Part shown: piece by piece, positions 17,801 through 24,041 of the stretch
Numbering within the stretch: the first letter of the stretch is position 1
How the letters are laid out: every line of letters begins with the position of its first letter
Source of the DNA: Mesonia sp. K7
Lineage (GTDB): Bacteria > Bacteroidota > Bacteroidia > Flavobacteriales > Flavobacteriaceae
Reading direction: 5' to 3'
DNA: 64,000 nt
Assembly: GCF_003233725.1 (NCBI RefSeq)
Contig: NZ_QKQV01000004.1
Span: 1-64,000, forward strand
The notes under the pieces: model-generated
Database searches by the model: none
The model's input: only the letters and a program-made list of their open reading frames with translations
Told to the model about the DNA's origin: nothing
Made by a program: the position numbers and the translations under genes

Positions 17801-19831
17801 TGCTGGGTTTTCAGTAGTCTCCACTTCAAGATCGCTTAACATATCCCCTGTTACAAAATCTTGAGGAGAATCACCATCTGGCGTAGCCAAACTAGCACAA
17901 TCGAATGGTATAATATCTAAAGTGTATCCTACTGTAGATGATAACCAACTAGACACTACTATATAGTAATCTTCACCAGCGGTGACTTGGAAATCTTCTA
18001 TGCCAAAATCATCATCACTCGGCCCAGCTATTTCTCCTGCAAGACAATTGTTACCAATCTCTCCACAATTATCATATACAAAAACAGAAGCATAGAAATC
18101 GGTTAAATCTGATAGTAAAATGTCAACTAATTCCGTATTAGGTGCTGTAAATTTGTAAACCACATTGTTTCCGTTAAGGTAATTTTCTGTTGTCCCACAA
18201 CTAGATCCTGGAGAACCAGCAAAAGGATCTCCATAATTCGCCGTATCATTATTAGAGTCATTATAAGGAAGTGTTGTCACCTGAACATCTCCATTTACAT
18301 CTACTGTTGCAACCACTTCCTCTCTTGGTGATTCACAAGCTACATCACTTATAATAACCTTATAGTCGTGCGTCTCTCCAAATGTTCCTCCTGGATTACA
18401 AGCATCTGTAGGCAAGTTTGCATACCTACCCATCACTCTCATCACCGTCGCTCCTCCATTTGCTCCAGGTATTGTTATAGAGCCTGTAGTATTAGCGGAT
18501 CCTCCTGGTGAAGCAAATAAAAGCTCACTAGCACTAAAAGTTCCATCTTGATCTAAATCAATCCATATTTTCAACCATTGGTTAGCAAAATTATGCGTTG
18601 CAGAGAAACTATAGGTGCTCCCAATATTCATCACCCCTACTAAGTTTGGGTCATTCGTATAATCTGCATAAGCACCTGTAGAACACCCTGTACCTGTGTG
18701 CGATATTCCTGCACTAGACATGTCAAAATCATCTATATCATCTCCAACTGTACACCCGGTTGGATAAGTTGGAACACAATAAGTTGGCGTAGCACCACCT
18801 GAACCCGATTCCATTTTTATTTCTGATGCCCAATAAGAAGTTGTGGTTGAAATAACAGGAGTTACAAAAGTACTTCCTGTCCCTACAATGTTTCCTCCCA
18901 CTGCAGCATCATACCAATAAATATCATCCCCTGTTCCTGTAGAAGTTGCTGTTAAAGTAGCGGTACCTTGACAAGCTACAGTATCTCCCGAAGAAGATGT
19001 AATATCTAAAGTATAGATAGAGCAATCTATGGTTGTTGAAAAAGCGAAAGGCCCCTCCCAAAAACTCGTTCCATCAGTAGTTCCACAATCTGCTTGAATA
19101 TAAAACTCGTAGTCGGTATCTGTCGTTAAGCTACCAATAGTAGTTGGATTGGTGGTCGCTACATGCGTAATTCCTGTTCCTTGAGCAAAACCTGGTGCAC
19201 CGTATTCTATGTTCCAACTTGCTGGTGTTGGTGTATTGGTGTCTGTCCAAGCAACATCAATAGAGGTATTTGTCGCATTTCCTGTTTGCACGTTTGTTGG
19301 TGAAATACACGTTGGTGGCACCTGATAATGCACTGTAATTATCCATGTATTATTATCTACTTTATTATAGTGGGTACCGCACCCTGCATTTGGAGCTGTG
19401 GAACCCCAAGTCCTCCAAGCCTGCATTTCAAAAATTAGACTGGTTCCTCCTGCGTAATAACCATTTGCAAAGGTAAGAGCTGTTCTACTATATGAGAAAG
19501 TCCCTCCTGTACTTCCAGAACCATTTATCGTTGCTTCTGTAAAACCATTGTTTTGAAAATGTACTCGTGATCGTTGTTCAGACATGTAAGCTACATTAGC
19601 AGCAGTCATATCATAAGCTATATCAACACCTAAAACCTCCCAATTCCCTGTAGTTGCAGGCAAGGTTACTGTTAGTGCTGTCGAAGGACCATTACAAGTT
19701 GAGTCATAAGCATTAAAAGCCGTAGGTATATCTCCAGCGCTATAGGTTGCGGAGATGGTTTGCACTTGTGCATTCCCATAAAGTCCACAAGCTAAAAAAC
19801 CCAAAAATAAGAATAAGTATTTTTTTGCCAT
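14837..19831 (-). CDS. Giant secreted T9SS type A cargo protein, three scaffold copies
   Basis: 1664 residues. Seen: signal peptide ending GNAQ (1-22); a unique N-terminal beta domain (about 22-180, with FNAYDSTC and NTWIITVHY); a fibronectin type III-like domain (about 180-268, ASWNIEYG and DYEFYIQADCG); three scaffold copies starting near residues 267, 725 and 1180, with GEVED, YYYFYxWTI and GEVED cassettes; PPC-like domains; two Ig_7 domains; and a type A sorting tail (about 1590-1664). Its three scaffold copies match copies 3-5 of the 2355-aa protein, up to about 90% by eye in the PPC part of the middle copy, while the cassette differs each time. It has its own TATATTTG promoter. Predicted exported surface protein; the ligand is unknown. 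Confidence 0.9.
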   Translation of the reverse strand: MAKKYLFLFLGFLACGLYGNAQVQTISATYSAGDIPTAFNAYDSTCNGPSTALTVTLPATTGNWEVLGVDIAYDMTAANVAYMSEQRSRVHFQNNGFTEATINGSGSTGGTFSYSRTALTFANGYYAGGTSLIFEMQAWRTWGSTAPNAGCGTHYNKVDNNTWIITVHYQVPPTCISPTNVQTGNATNTSIDVAWTDTNTPTPASWNIEYGAPGFAQGTGITHVATTNPTTIGSLTTDTDYEFYIQADCGTTDGTSFWEGPFAFSTTIDCSIYTLDITSSSGDTVACQGTATLTATSTGTGDDIYWYDAAVGGNIVGTGSTFVTPVISTTTSYWASEIKMESGSGGATPTYCVPTYPTGCTVGDDIDDFDMSSAGISHTGTGCSTGAYADYTNDPNLVGVMNIGSTYSFSATHNFANQWLKIWIDLDQDGTFSASELLFASPGGSANTTGSITIPGANGGATVMRVMGRYANLPTDACNPGGTFGETHDYKVIISDVACESPREEVVATVDVNGDVQVTTLPYNDSNNDTANYGDPFAGSPGSSCGTTENYLNGNNVVYKFTAPNTELVDILLSDLTDFYASVFVYDNCGEIGNNCLAGEIAGPSDDDFGIEDFQVTAGEDYYIVVSSWLSSTVGYTLDIIPFDCASLATPDGDSPQDFVTGDMLSDLEVETTENPATLNWYAGPGATSPISDTTTLMDNTTYFVTQTFNGCESAPTSILVEEIDCSALAINQVTDTGAVNCQGQVTFTATASGTGNEIYWYDVATGGNPIEFGNTFTTPVLTSTTSYWVSEVNAEGLTSTGNAKPAITPGSTDFGGANYGLIFTANQSFTIVEVDIYPDGEAGTFDIELVDHATNTVITSTSVTVPNMNGDTPMTVPLNFFVPQAGDYRLIQQGVIDMTRDFSGITFPYDLGPNGSVGQVTSGCFGATGSTSTSYYYFYNWTISTGELICESTPRTEVTATVNQTGDVQVAYTDLPYNTSDSTAIYGDSFQGDPGADCPGAAYLDGNEVIYQYTADPVNDDILQIELSGITNPNTGMYIYTSCGEVGTNCLTGVTNEDSPSAMAISDYYINAGETIFIVISSENNTVNYTLDIYGFDCATAPLVDVDTAPYFVQPDTLSDIDVGTDPNSTTYTWYADAALTMPVADPTIENLVDGMTYYVTQTILGCESAPVAVTVVEFNCAAMGVSQTNDVVICAPGGNVTLSAQSTGIGYDIFWYDAASGGNVVATGTNPSLNVTQTTSFWASEVYLGSGVTAGPISNTYCVPSYPTGCTVGDDIDDFVMSTAGISHSGTGCSANAYTDYTTDPSLVGNMTIGNTYNFSATHNFANQWLKIWIDLNQDGTFDDATELLFASTSGSANTTGSITIPGGTSGSTVMRVMGRYAGSPTGACNPGGTFGETHDYKVIIGSILCESTREEVVVTVNDQPTAVPTGTSIQKLCTGATIADLTATGSDLQWYASDTASTPLGLNHELEDGETYYVTQTIDACESQTRLAVTVEIKDVAALPTGPTNQDFVQGETILDLTVTGTNLTWYTSNDGMIFTEVTDPSQVNLTDQTTYYVTQTPNGFCESDKLPIKVHRVVGLDHPNFEGLVYYPNPVRDYLSIANRKAIDEIVVFNLLGQQVVSEKLNTTEAIIDMSYLAAGPYMVKITVEEKSTMVKIIKE
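14883..15604 (-). repeat. 722-bp perfect direct repeat, copy 2
   Basis: Identical to 7658-8379, in the same orientation. Outside it the two genes diverge at once: the last 13 codons differ by several substitutions, and the cassette on the other side is of another family. Confidence 0.93.
15605..16085 (-). other. Variable cassette 3 of the 1664-aa protein (GEVED type)
   Basis: YCVPSYPTGCTVGDD, WLKIWIDLNQDGTF and GETHDYKVIIG lie between TTSFWASEV and ILCESTREE. It is closely similar to cassette 1 of the same gene (18340-18815), so it may have been copied within the gene. Confidence 0.82.
16983..17450 (-). other. Variable cassette 2 of the 1664-aa protein (YYYFYxWTI type)
   Basis: TDFGGANYGLIF, VDIYPDGEAGTF and SYYYFYNWTI lie between TTSYWVSEV and LICESTPRTEV. 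It is the close relative of cassette 5 of the 2355-aa gene, which sits at a different scaffold position. Confidence 0.8.
18340..18815 (-). other. Variable cassette 1 of the 1664-aa protein (GEVED type)
   Basis: YCVPTYPTGCTVGDD, WLKIWIDLDQDGTF and GETHDYKVIIS lie between TTSYWASEI and ACESPREEV. Confidence 0.82.
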
Positions 19832-19879
19832 AAAAATTTATGTTTAGTTAAGAAAATATTAATAATCTACAATAGCTAT

Positions 19880-19887
19880 CAAATATA
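19880..19887 (-). promoter_or_regulatory. -7 box TATATTTG for the 1664-aa cargo gene
   Basis: Exact TAnnTTTG match on the minus strand, about 49 bases upstream of the ATG at 19831, in a very AT-rich leader. Confidence 0.6.
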
Positions 19888-19952
19888 TAATAAAAATTAT
19901 TTTTTACTAAAAAAAAAGTAATAAAAAAATAAAATTCATGACAATATCATTA

Positions 19953-20378
19953 TCAGACCTTAATTTCACTACCATTCAGGAAAATAACATAATTGATTTT
20001 TGCCGCTTTTTCTAACATTTTAGAGACCGAGCAATATTTAGTAAACGACAATTCTGCCGCTCTTAAAAGCTTAGCTTCTGGTAAATCTCCTTCAATGAAT
20101 ATAGTAAGGATAATTTCTGTAAACACATTAGGAATATTCCCTTCTTTTCTTATTCCTTCCACTTCAACTTTAATATTATCTAGTTCTATTTTTTGTTTCT
20201 TTAATATATATACGATATCAATACTACTACAACCTGCAATAGCTCGCAGCAGCAAATCCATCGGACTGGAACCATTTAGCACATCTTCAGAACGGTTATC
20301 TAACAAAACGATGTCACCGTTTTCGTTTACGGTTTCAAAATTATACGAACTGTTTATTCGCTTTAAGCTTATTTTCAT
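19953..20378 (-). CDS. OsmC/Ohr family protein
   Basis: 141 residues. Seen: the two family cysteines, Cys50 in the AIAGCSSID helix motif and Cys116 in TKYCSVSKML, plus the SSPMDLLL segment and a C-terminal N-x-x-V-F-L-N-G strand. Length is normal for the family. Known: OsmC/Ohr proteins are cytoplasmic dimers that reduce organic hydroperoxides with the paired cysteines; the wider YhfA-like group has the same fold with unproven function, and this member may belong there. It is transcribed divergently from metK with 164 bases between them. It ends just before the AT-rich leader of the giant cargo gene and no clear terminator is visible. The substrate is not determined. Confidence 0.85.
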   Translation of the reverse strand: MKISLKRINSSYNFETVNENGDIVLLDNRSEDVLNGSSPMDLLLRAIAGCSSIDIVYILKKQKIELDNIKVEVEGIRKEGNIPNVFTEIILTIFIEGDLPEAKLLRAAELSFTKYCSVSKMLEKAAKINYVIFLNGSEIKV

Positions 20379-20427
20379 TTCAACTGTTTTATAAATGTTA
20401 AAGATAGTTTTTTCGTGAAATTATTTT

Positions 20428-20435
20428 TAAATTTG
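20428..20435 (+). promoter_or_regulatory. -7 box TAAATTTG for metK
   Basis: Exact TAnnTTTG match. Transcription would start near 20442, a few bases before the first stem of the SAM-II riboswitch at 20447, so the two elements fit together. Confidence 0.65.
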
Positions 20436-20446
20436 TCGCCTAATTC

Positions 20447-20492
20447 AGGGAGAAATTTGACTGATTGCAACCCTAAAAAATGCTAAAACAGT
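20447..20492 (+). promoter_or_regulatory. SAM-II riboswitch upstream of metK
   Basis: Seen: P1 stem AGGG (20447-20450) with CCCT (20471-20474); a 20-base loop containing TTTGACTG and TTGCAA (20465-20470); then AAAAAATGCTAAAA (GCTAAAA at 20482-20488). A pseudoknot forms between loop ACTG (20460-20463) and CAGT (20489-20492) directly after GCTAAAA. Known: SAM-II aptamers have a short P1, an L1 with UUGCA, a conserved GCUAAA and an H-type pseudoknot at this position. The pseudoknot bases differ from published examples as I recall them but still pair. SAM binding should reduce metK expression. A second pairing, TTGACT (20457-20462) with AGTCAG (20516-20521), would exclude the pseudoknot and could be the free state. 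Confidence 0.82.
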
Positions 20493-20542
20493 AAAAGTAT
20501 TCTTTTAGAATCACAAGTCAGCTTCCCTACAAATTACTATTT

Positions 20543-21799
20543 ATGGCATACTTATTTACTTCAGAAAGTGTTTCTGAAGGACACCCCGATAAAATTGCAG
20601 ATCAAATTAGCGACGCATTATTAGATAATTTTCTCGCTTTTGATGAAAACTCTAAAGTCGCGTGTGAAACGCTTGTCACCACAGGACAAGTAGTTTTGGC
20701 GGGTGAAGTAAAATCCGAAACGTATATCGATGTGCAAGAAATTGCCCGAAACACCATCAACGAAATTGGTTACACCAAAGGTGAATACCAATTTAGTGGT
20801 GACTCTTGCGGTGTAATCTCCCTTATTCATGAGCAATCGCAAGACATCAACCAAGGCGTAGATAAAACGGAAAAAGAAGAACAAGGTGCCGGCGATCAAG
20901 GAATGATGTTTGGCTATGCTACCTCAGAAACCAAAAATTATATGCCATTGGCGCTTGACATTTCGCATAAAATTTTAATTGAACTTGCCAAATTACGTCG
21001 CGAAAATAAAGAAATCACCTATTTAAGACCCGACGCAAAAAGCCAAGTTACTATAGAATACAGCAACGACAACATTCCTCAGAAAATTGTAGCGATTGTA
21101 GTCTCCACACAACACGATCCTTTTGATAGTCAGGACGAAGTGATGCTTTCGCGAATCAAAAAAGACATCAAAGAGATTTTAATCCCGAGAGTAATCAAGC
21201 AATTGCCAGCACAAATTCAGCCGCTTTTTAACGAAGACATTATTTACCACATCAACCCTACTGGAAAATTTGTAATAGGCGGGCCTCACGGCGATACCGG
21301 TTTAACGGGAAGAAAAATCATCGTCGATACCTATGGCGGTAAAGGTGCTCACGGCGGTGGCGCTTTTTCCGGAAAAGACCCAAGTAAAGTAGACCGTTCG
21401 GCTGCTTATGCCGCAAGACATATTGCTAAAAATTTGGTTGCCGCTGGTGTTGCCAACGAGATCTTGGTACAAATTTCTTATGCGATTGGTGTTGCAGAAC
21501 CCACCTCTATTTTTGTAGATACTTATAAAAGTTCGAAGGTAAATTTACCTGACGGTGAAATTGTCCAAAAAGTAAAAGAAATTTTTGATTTACGACCCGC
21601 AGCTATCGAGCGAAGACTAAAACTTCGCAATCCTATCTATAAAGAAACTGCTGCTTACGGACATATGGGGAAAGAACCTCGAGTGGTGACTAAGGTTTTT
21701 GAGAGTCCTTATTCAGGAAAAGTAGAAAAAGAAGTCGAACTTTTTACGTGGGAAAAACTCGATTATATCGACAAAATAAAAACTGCTTTTGGGCTGTAA
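20543..21799 (+). CDS. metK: S-adenosylmethionine synthetase
   Basis: 418 residues. Makes S-adenosylmethionine from methionine and ATP, releasing phosphate and pyrophosphate; cytoplasmic tetramer. Seen: N-terminal [19 protein letters not shown] (catalytic His14 and the metal-binding Asp), the [12 protein letters not shown] hexapeptide-containing motif (about 117-128), and the [14 protein letters not shown]-loop-like motif (about 248-260) followed by [18 protein letters not shown]. Slightly longer than E. coli MetK (384 aa), as in other Bacteroidota. The leader holds a SAM-II riboswitch, so the enzyme is under feedback from its product. A strong terminator follows, so metK is monocistronic. 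Identity is certain. Confidence 0.98.
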   Translation: MAYLFTSESVSEGHPDKIADQISDALLDNFLAFDENSKVACETLVTTGQVVLAGEVKSETYIDVQEIARNTINEIGYTKGEYQFSGDSCGVISLIHEQSQDINQGVDKTEKEEQGAGDQGMMFGYATSETKNYMPLALDISHKILIELAKLRRENKEITYLRPDAKSQVTIEYSNDNIPQKIVAIVVSTQHDPFDSQDEVMLSRIKKDIKEILIPRVIKQLPAQIQPLFNEDIIYHINPTGKFVIGGPHGDTGLTGRKIIVDTYGGKGAHGGGAFSGKDPSKVDRSAAYAARHIAKNLVAAGVANEILVQISYAIGVAEPTSIFVDTYKSSKVNLPDGEIVQKVKEIFDLRPAAIERRLKLRNPIYKETAAYGHMGKEPRVVTKVFESPYSGKVEKEVELFTWEKLDYIDKIKTAFGL

Positions 21800-21825
21800 A
21801 AAAACCTAAATAAAACACAAAAATG

Positions 21826-21855
21826 AAAGCAGCTTTTGGGCTGCTTTTTTATTTT
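21826..21855 (+). terminator. Terminator after metK
   Basis: AAAGCAGC and GCTGCTTT pair around TTTTGG, followed by a T-rich tract. Perfect 8-bp stem, 26 bases past the metK stop. Confidence 0.88.
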
Positions 21856-21857
21856 TC

Positions 21858-21865
21858 TACTTTTG
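21858..21865 (+). promoter_or_regulatory. -7 box TACTTTTG for marC-family gene
   Basis: Exact TAnnTTTG match 16 bases upstream of the ATG at 21882 and directly after the metK terminator. The leader would be about 10 bases long. Confidence 0.6.
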
Positions 21866-21881
21866 CACCAAATTTAAATTC

Positions 21882-22523
21882 ATGAACGAAATCATCGCAT
21901 TTGCTTTTCTTGCTTTCACCTCCTTTTTTACGCTAATCAACCCGATTGGGACAATGCCTATATTTATGACGATGACTTCAAATCTTGACGACAAGCATCG
22001 AGCAAAAACTGCAAAAAAAGCAACCATAGCTGCCTTTTTTACGATTGTTCTGTTTGCTTTTTCCGGACAGCTTTTATTTAAGTTTTTTGGAATTTCTGTC
22101 AACAGTTTTCGGGTTGTTGGTGGGGTAATTTTCTTTCTCATGGGTATGGATATGCTACAAGCGAGATTGGCAACCATCAAAGTAAAAGAAGACCAAGTAA
22201 AAAGTTATGTCAACGATATTTCCATAACACCTTTGGCTATTCCTATGATTTCTGGCCCAGGCGCATTAACCAATGCTATCGTGATGATGGAAGACGCCAC
22301 AAGCGTTACACATAAAATTGTATTGATTTCAGCTATTTTTATAGTCTTATTACTCACTTTTATTATTCTTTGGAGCTCTTCTAAAATTCTAAAGCTCATG
22401 GGAGAAACTGGCCAAAATGTTTTGATGCGCTTGATGGGACTTATCGTCATGGTAATCGCTGTAGAGTTTTTCTTTTCGGGATTAAAACCTATTTTAATCG
22501 ATATTTTTGGAAAAATGAATTAA
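21882..22523 (+). CDS. MarC family (UPF0056) inner-membrane protein
   Basis: 213 residues with six predicted membrane segments. Seen: the N-terminal FFTLINPIGTMPIFM motif and the central IPMISGPGALTNAIVMM motif, both typical of MarC/YchE proteins, in which the two halves are related. Known: the family is widespread; the early link of E. coli MarC to multiple antibiotic resistance was withdrawn and the substrate is unknown. It stands alone between the metK terminator and the acyl-CoA dehydrogenase gene. Length is normal. Family assignment is firm, function open. Confidence 0.92.
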   Translation: MNEIIAFAFLAFTSFFTLINPIGTMPIFMTMTSNLDDKHRAKTAKKATIAAFFTIVLFAFSGQLLFKFFGISVNSFRVVGGVIFFLMGMDMLQARLATIKVKEDQVKSYVNDISITPLAIPMISGPGALTNAIVMMEDATSVTHKIVLISAIFIVLLLTFIILWSSSKILKLMGETGQNVLMRLMGLIVMVIAVEFFFSGLKPILIDIFGKMN

Positions 22524-22572
22524 TGCAAATCTTACGCTAAAATTTCTTCTCATTATTTTAACAAATTCCTGT

Positions 22573-22611
22573 GGATTTAATCTCTATTTTTAAAGAATAA
22601 AAAATAAATCC
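22573..22611 (+). repeat. Inverted repeat in the leader of the acyl-CoA dehydrogenase gene
   Basis: GGATTTA (22573-22579) and TAAATCC (22605-22611) can pair, with near-matching flanks GT and GC. The second arm ends 5 bases before the ATG at 22617. It could be an operator or a leader hairpin that affects translation; the loop of 25 bases is long. Confidence 0.35.
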
Positions 22612-22616
22612 GCTGT

Positions 22617-23981
22617 ATGTCTTTGTTCAAAAAAATAAAAAACACCATCGATTTACTAAAAGGTGTCGATTTAGACCAATTAGCAAAAATTAACGAAAAG
22701 ATAGACCTAAAGAAAACGATGGAGACTCTAGGAAGATTAGACGACCGCCAACTCAAAGGAATGATGAAAATGTTGAATTCCCAAGGTAAAAAAGGACAAC
22801 ATCAACTTCCGCCTATCGATGGAGATTTTTATAACTTAGATTTGAAACTTTCCAAACCACAACGCGACTTACAGATAAAGGTGCGCAATTTTATGGAAGA
22901 TGAAATTCGCCCCTTGGTAAATGACCATTGGAACAAAGCAAAATTTCCGATGGAAATCATCCCAAAGTTAGCAGAACTCAATATTTCTGGCTTACCATAC
23001 GAAGGTTATGGTTGCCCTAATTTACCATTTCTCATGGAAGGCATTGCCGCCCAAGAAATCGCTCGCGTAGACGTTTCCATCTCAACCTTTTTTGGCGTTC
23101 ACAGTGGTTTGGCCATGGGCTCTATCTACCTTTGCGGAAGCGAAGCACAAAAACAGGAATGGCTTCCAAAAATGCAGCGATTAGAAAAAATTGGTGCTTT
23201 TGGTTTAACCGAACCAAATGTAGGCTCTGCCGTTTCGCAAGGTATGGAAACCACCTGCAAATTTGATGGCGAAAATTGGATTCTCAACGGGCAAAAAAAA
23301 TGGATTGGTAACGCCACTTTTGCTGATGTGATTATTATTTGGGCAAAAGATATTGACAGCAAACAGGTCAAAGGCTTTTTAGTTCGTCAAGAAAACCCAG
23401 GTTTTAAAGCTGAAGTGATTAAAGACAAAATGGCGTTACGTATCGTGCAAAATGCCCTAATTACCTTAACCGATTGCAAAATCCACGAAAGTGATCGCCT
23501 ACAAAATGCCAATTCTTTTAAAGACACGGCAAAAGTATTAAAAATGACACGTGCCGGTGTTGCTTGGCAAGCAGTTGGTTGCGCTCGAGGAGCATACGAA
23601 AGCGCTTTAAAATACACCAAAAAGCGAGAACAATTTGGCAGACCTATTGCTTCGTACCAGCTTATTCAAAACCATTTGGTAGAGATGCTTTCTAATCTTA
23701 CCGCAATGCAAACGATGGTTTTTCGCTTGTCAGAAATGCAAGACGAAGGCATCTTAACCGATGAACATGCTTCACTTGCTAAAGTGTATTGTAGTATGCG
23801 AACAAGAGACATTGTGAGTCGAGCACGCGAGGTTTTAGGCGGAAATGGTATTTTATTAGAACACGATGTCGCACGTTTTGTTGCTGACGCAGAAGCTATT
23901 TACAGTTATGAAGGCACCAAAGAAATCAATTCCCTGATTGTAGGTAGAGCCATTACAGGCTACAGTGCATTTGTAAATTAG
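22617..23981 (+). CDS. Acyl-CoA dehydrogenase, glutaryl-CoA dehydrogenase/ACX4-like
   Basis: 454 residues, about 60 more than usual because of a charged helical N-terminal extension (residues 1-65). Seen: the FAD/substrate motif FGLTEPNVGSA, then WILNGQKKWIGNATFAD, and YEGTKEIN near the C-terminus, whose Glu lies where glutaryl-CoA dehydrogenase has its catalytic base (YEGTHD). RGAYESALKYTKKREQFG and REVLGGNGIL complete the family pattern. Reaction: alpha-beta dehydrogenation of an acyl-CoA with FAD, electrons going to electron transfer flavoprotein; etfBA is 14 kb away in this window. The substrate cannot be fixed from sequence, and Arg/Glu residues for glutaryl specificity were not checked. 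No obvious partner gene is adjacent. Confidence 0.92.
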   Translation: MSLFKKIKNTIDLLKGVDLDQLAKINEKIDLKKTMETLGRLDDRQLKGMMKMLNSQGKKGQHQLPPIDGDFYNLDLKLSKPQRDLQIKVRNFMEDEIRPLVNDHWNKAKFPMEIIPKLAELNISGLPYEGYGCPNLPFLMEGIAAQEIARVDVSISTFFGVHSGLAMGSIYLCGSEAQKQEWLPKMQRLEKIGAFGLTEPNVGSAVSQGMETTCKFDGENWILNGQKKWIGNATFADVIIIWAKDIDSKQVKGFLVRQENPGFKAEVIKDKMALRIVQNALITLTDCKIHESDRLQNANSFKDTAKVLKMTRAGVAWQAVGCARGAYESALKYTKKREQFGRPIASYQLIQNHLVEMLSNLTAMQTMVFRLSEMQDEGILTDEHASLAKVYCSMRTRDIVSRAREVLGGNGILLEHDVARFVADAEAIYSYEGTKEINSLIVGRAITGYSAFVN

Positions 23982-24041
23982 AAATCTATACCTCAAAAGA
24001 AAATATTTTACGTATTTTAGTTTATCACATAACTAGATTTC

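Noticed and set aside
476-19831. Numerous plus-strand frames of 60-90 codons inside the giant cargo genes.
   Set aside because: Repetitive Thr/Val/Ser codons of the minus-strand genes leave the complement open by chance; none has a family motif.
7612-19831. CRISPR or tandem-repeat locus as explanation for the repeats.
   Set aside because: The repeats are long, protein-coding and in frame; there are no short identical repeats with unique spacers and no cas genes.
20482-20521. Classifying the metK leader as a SAM-II variant with long loops.
   Set aside because: A compact pseudoknot ACTG/CAGT directly after GCTAAAA fits the normal SAM-II layout; the far AGTCAG pairing is better viewed as an alternative state.
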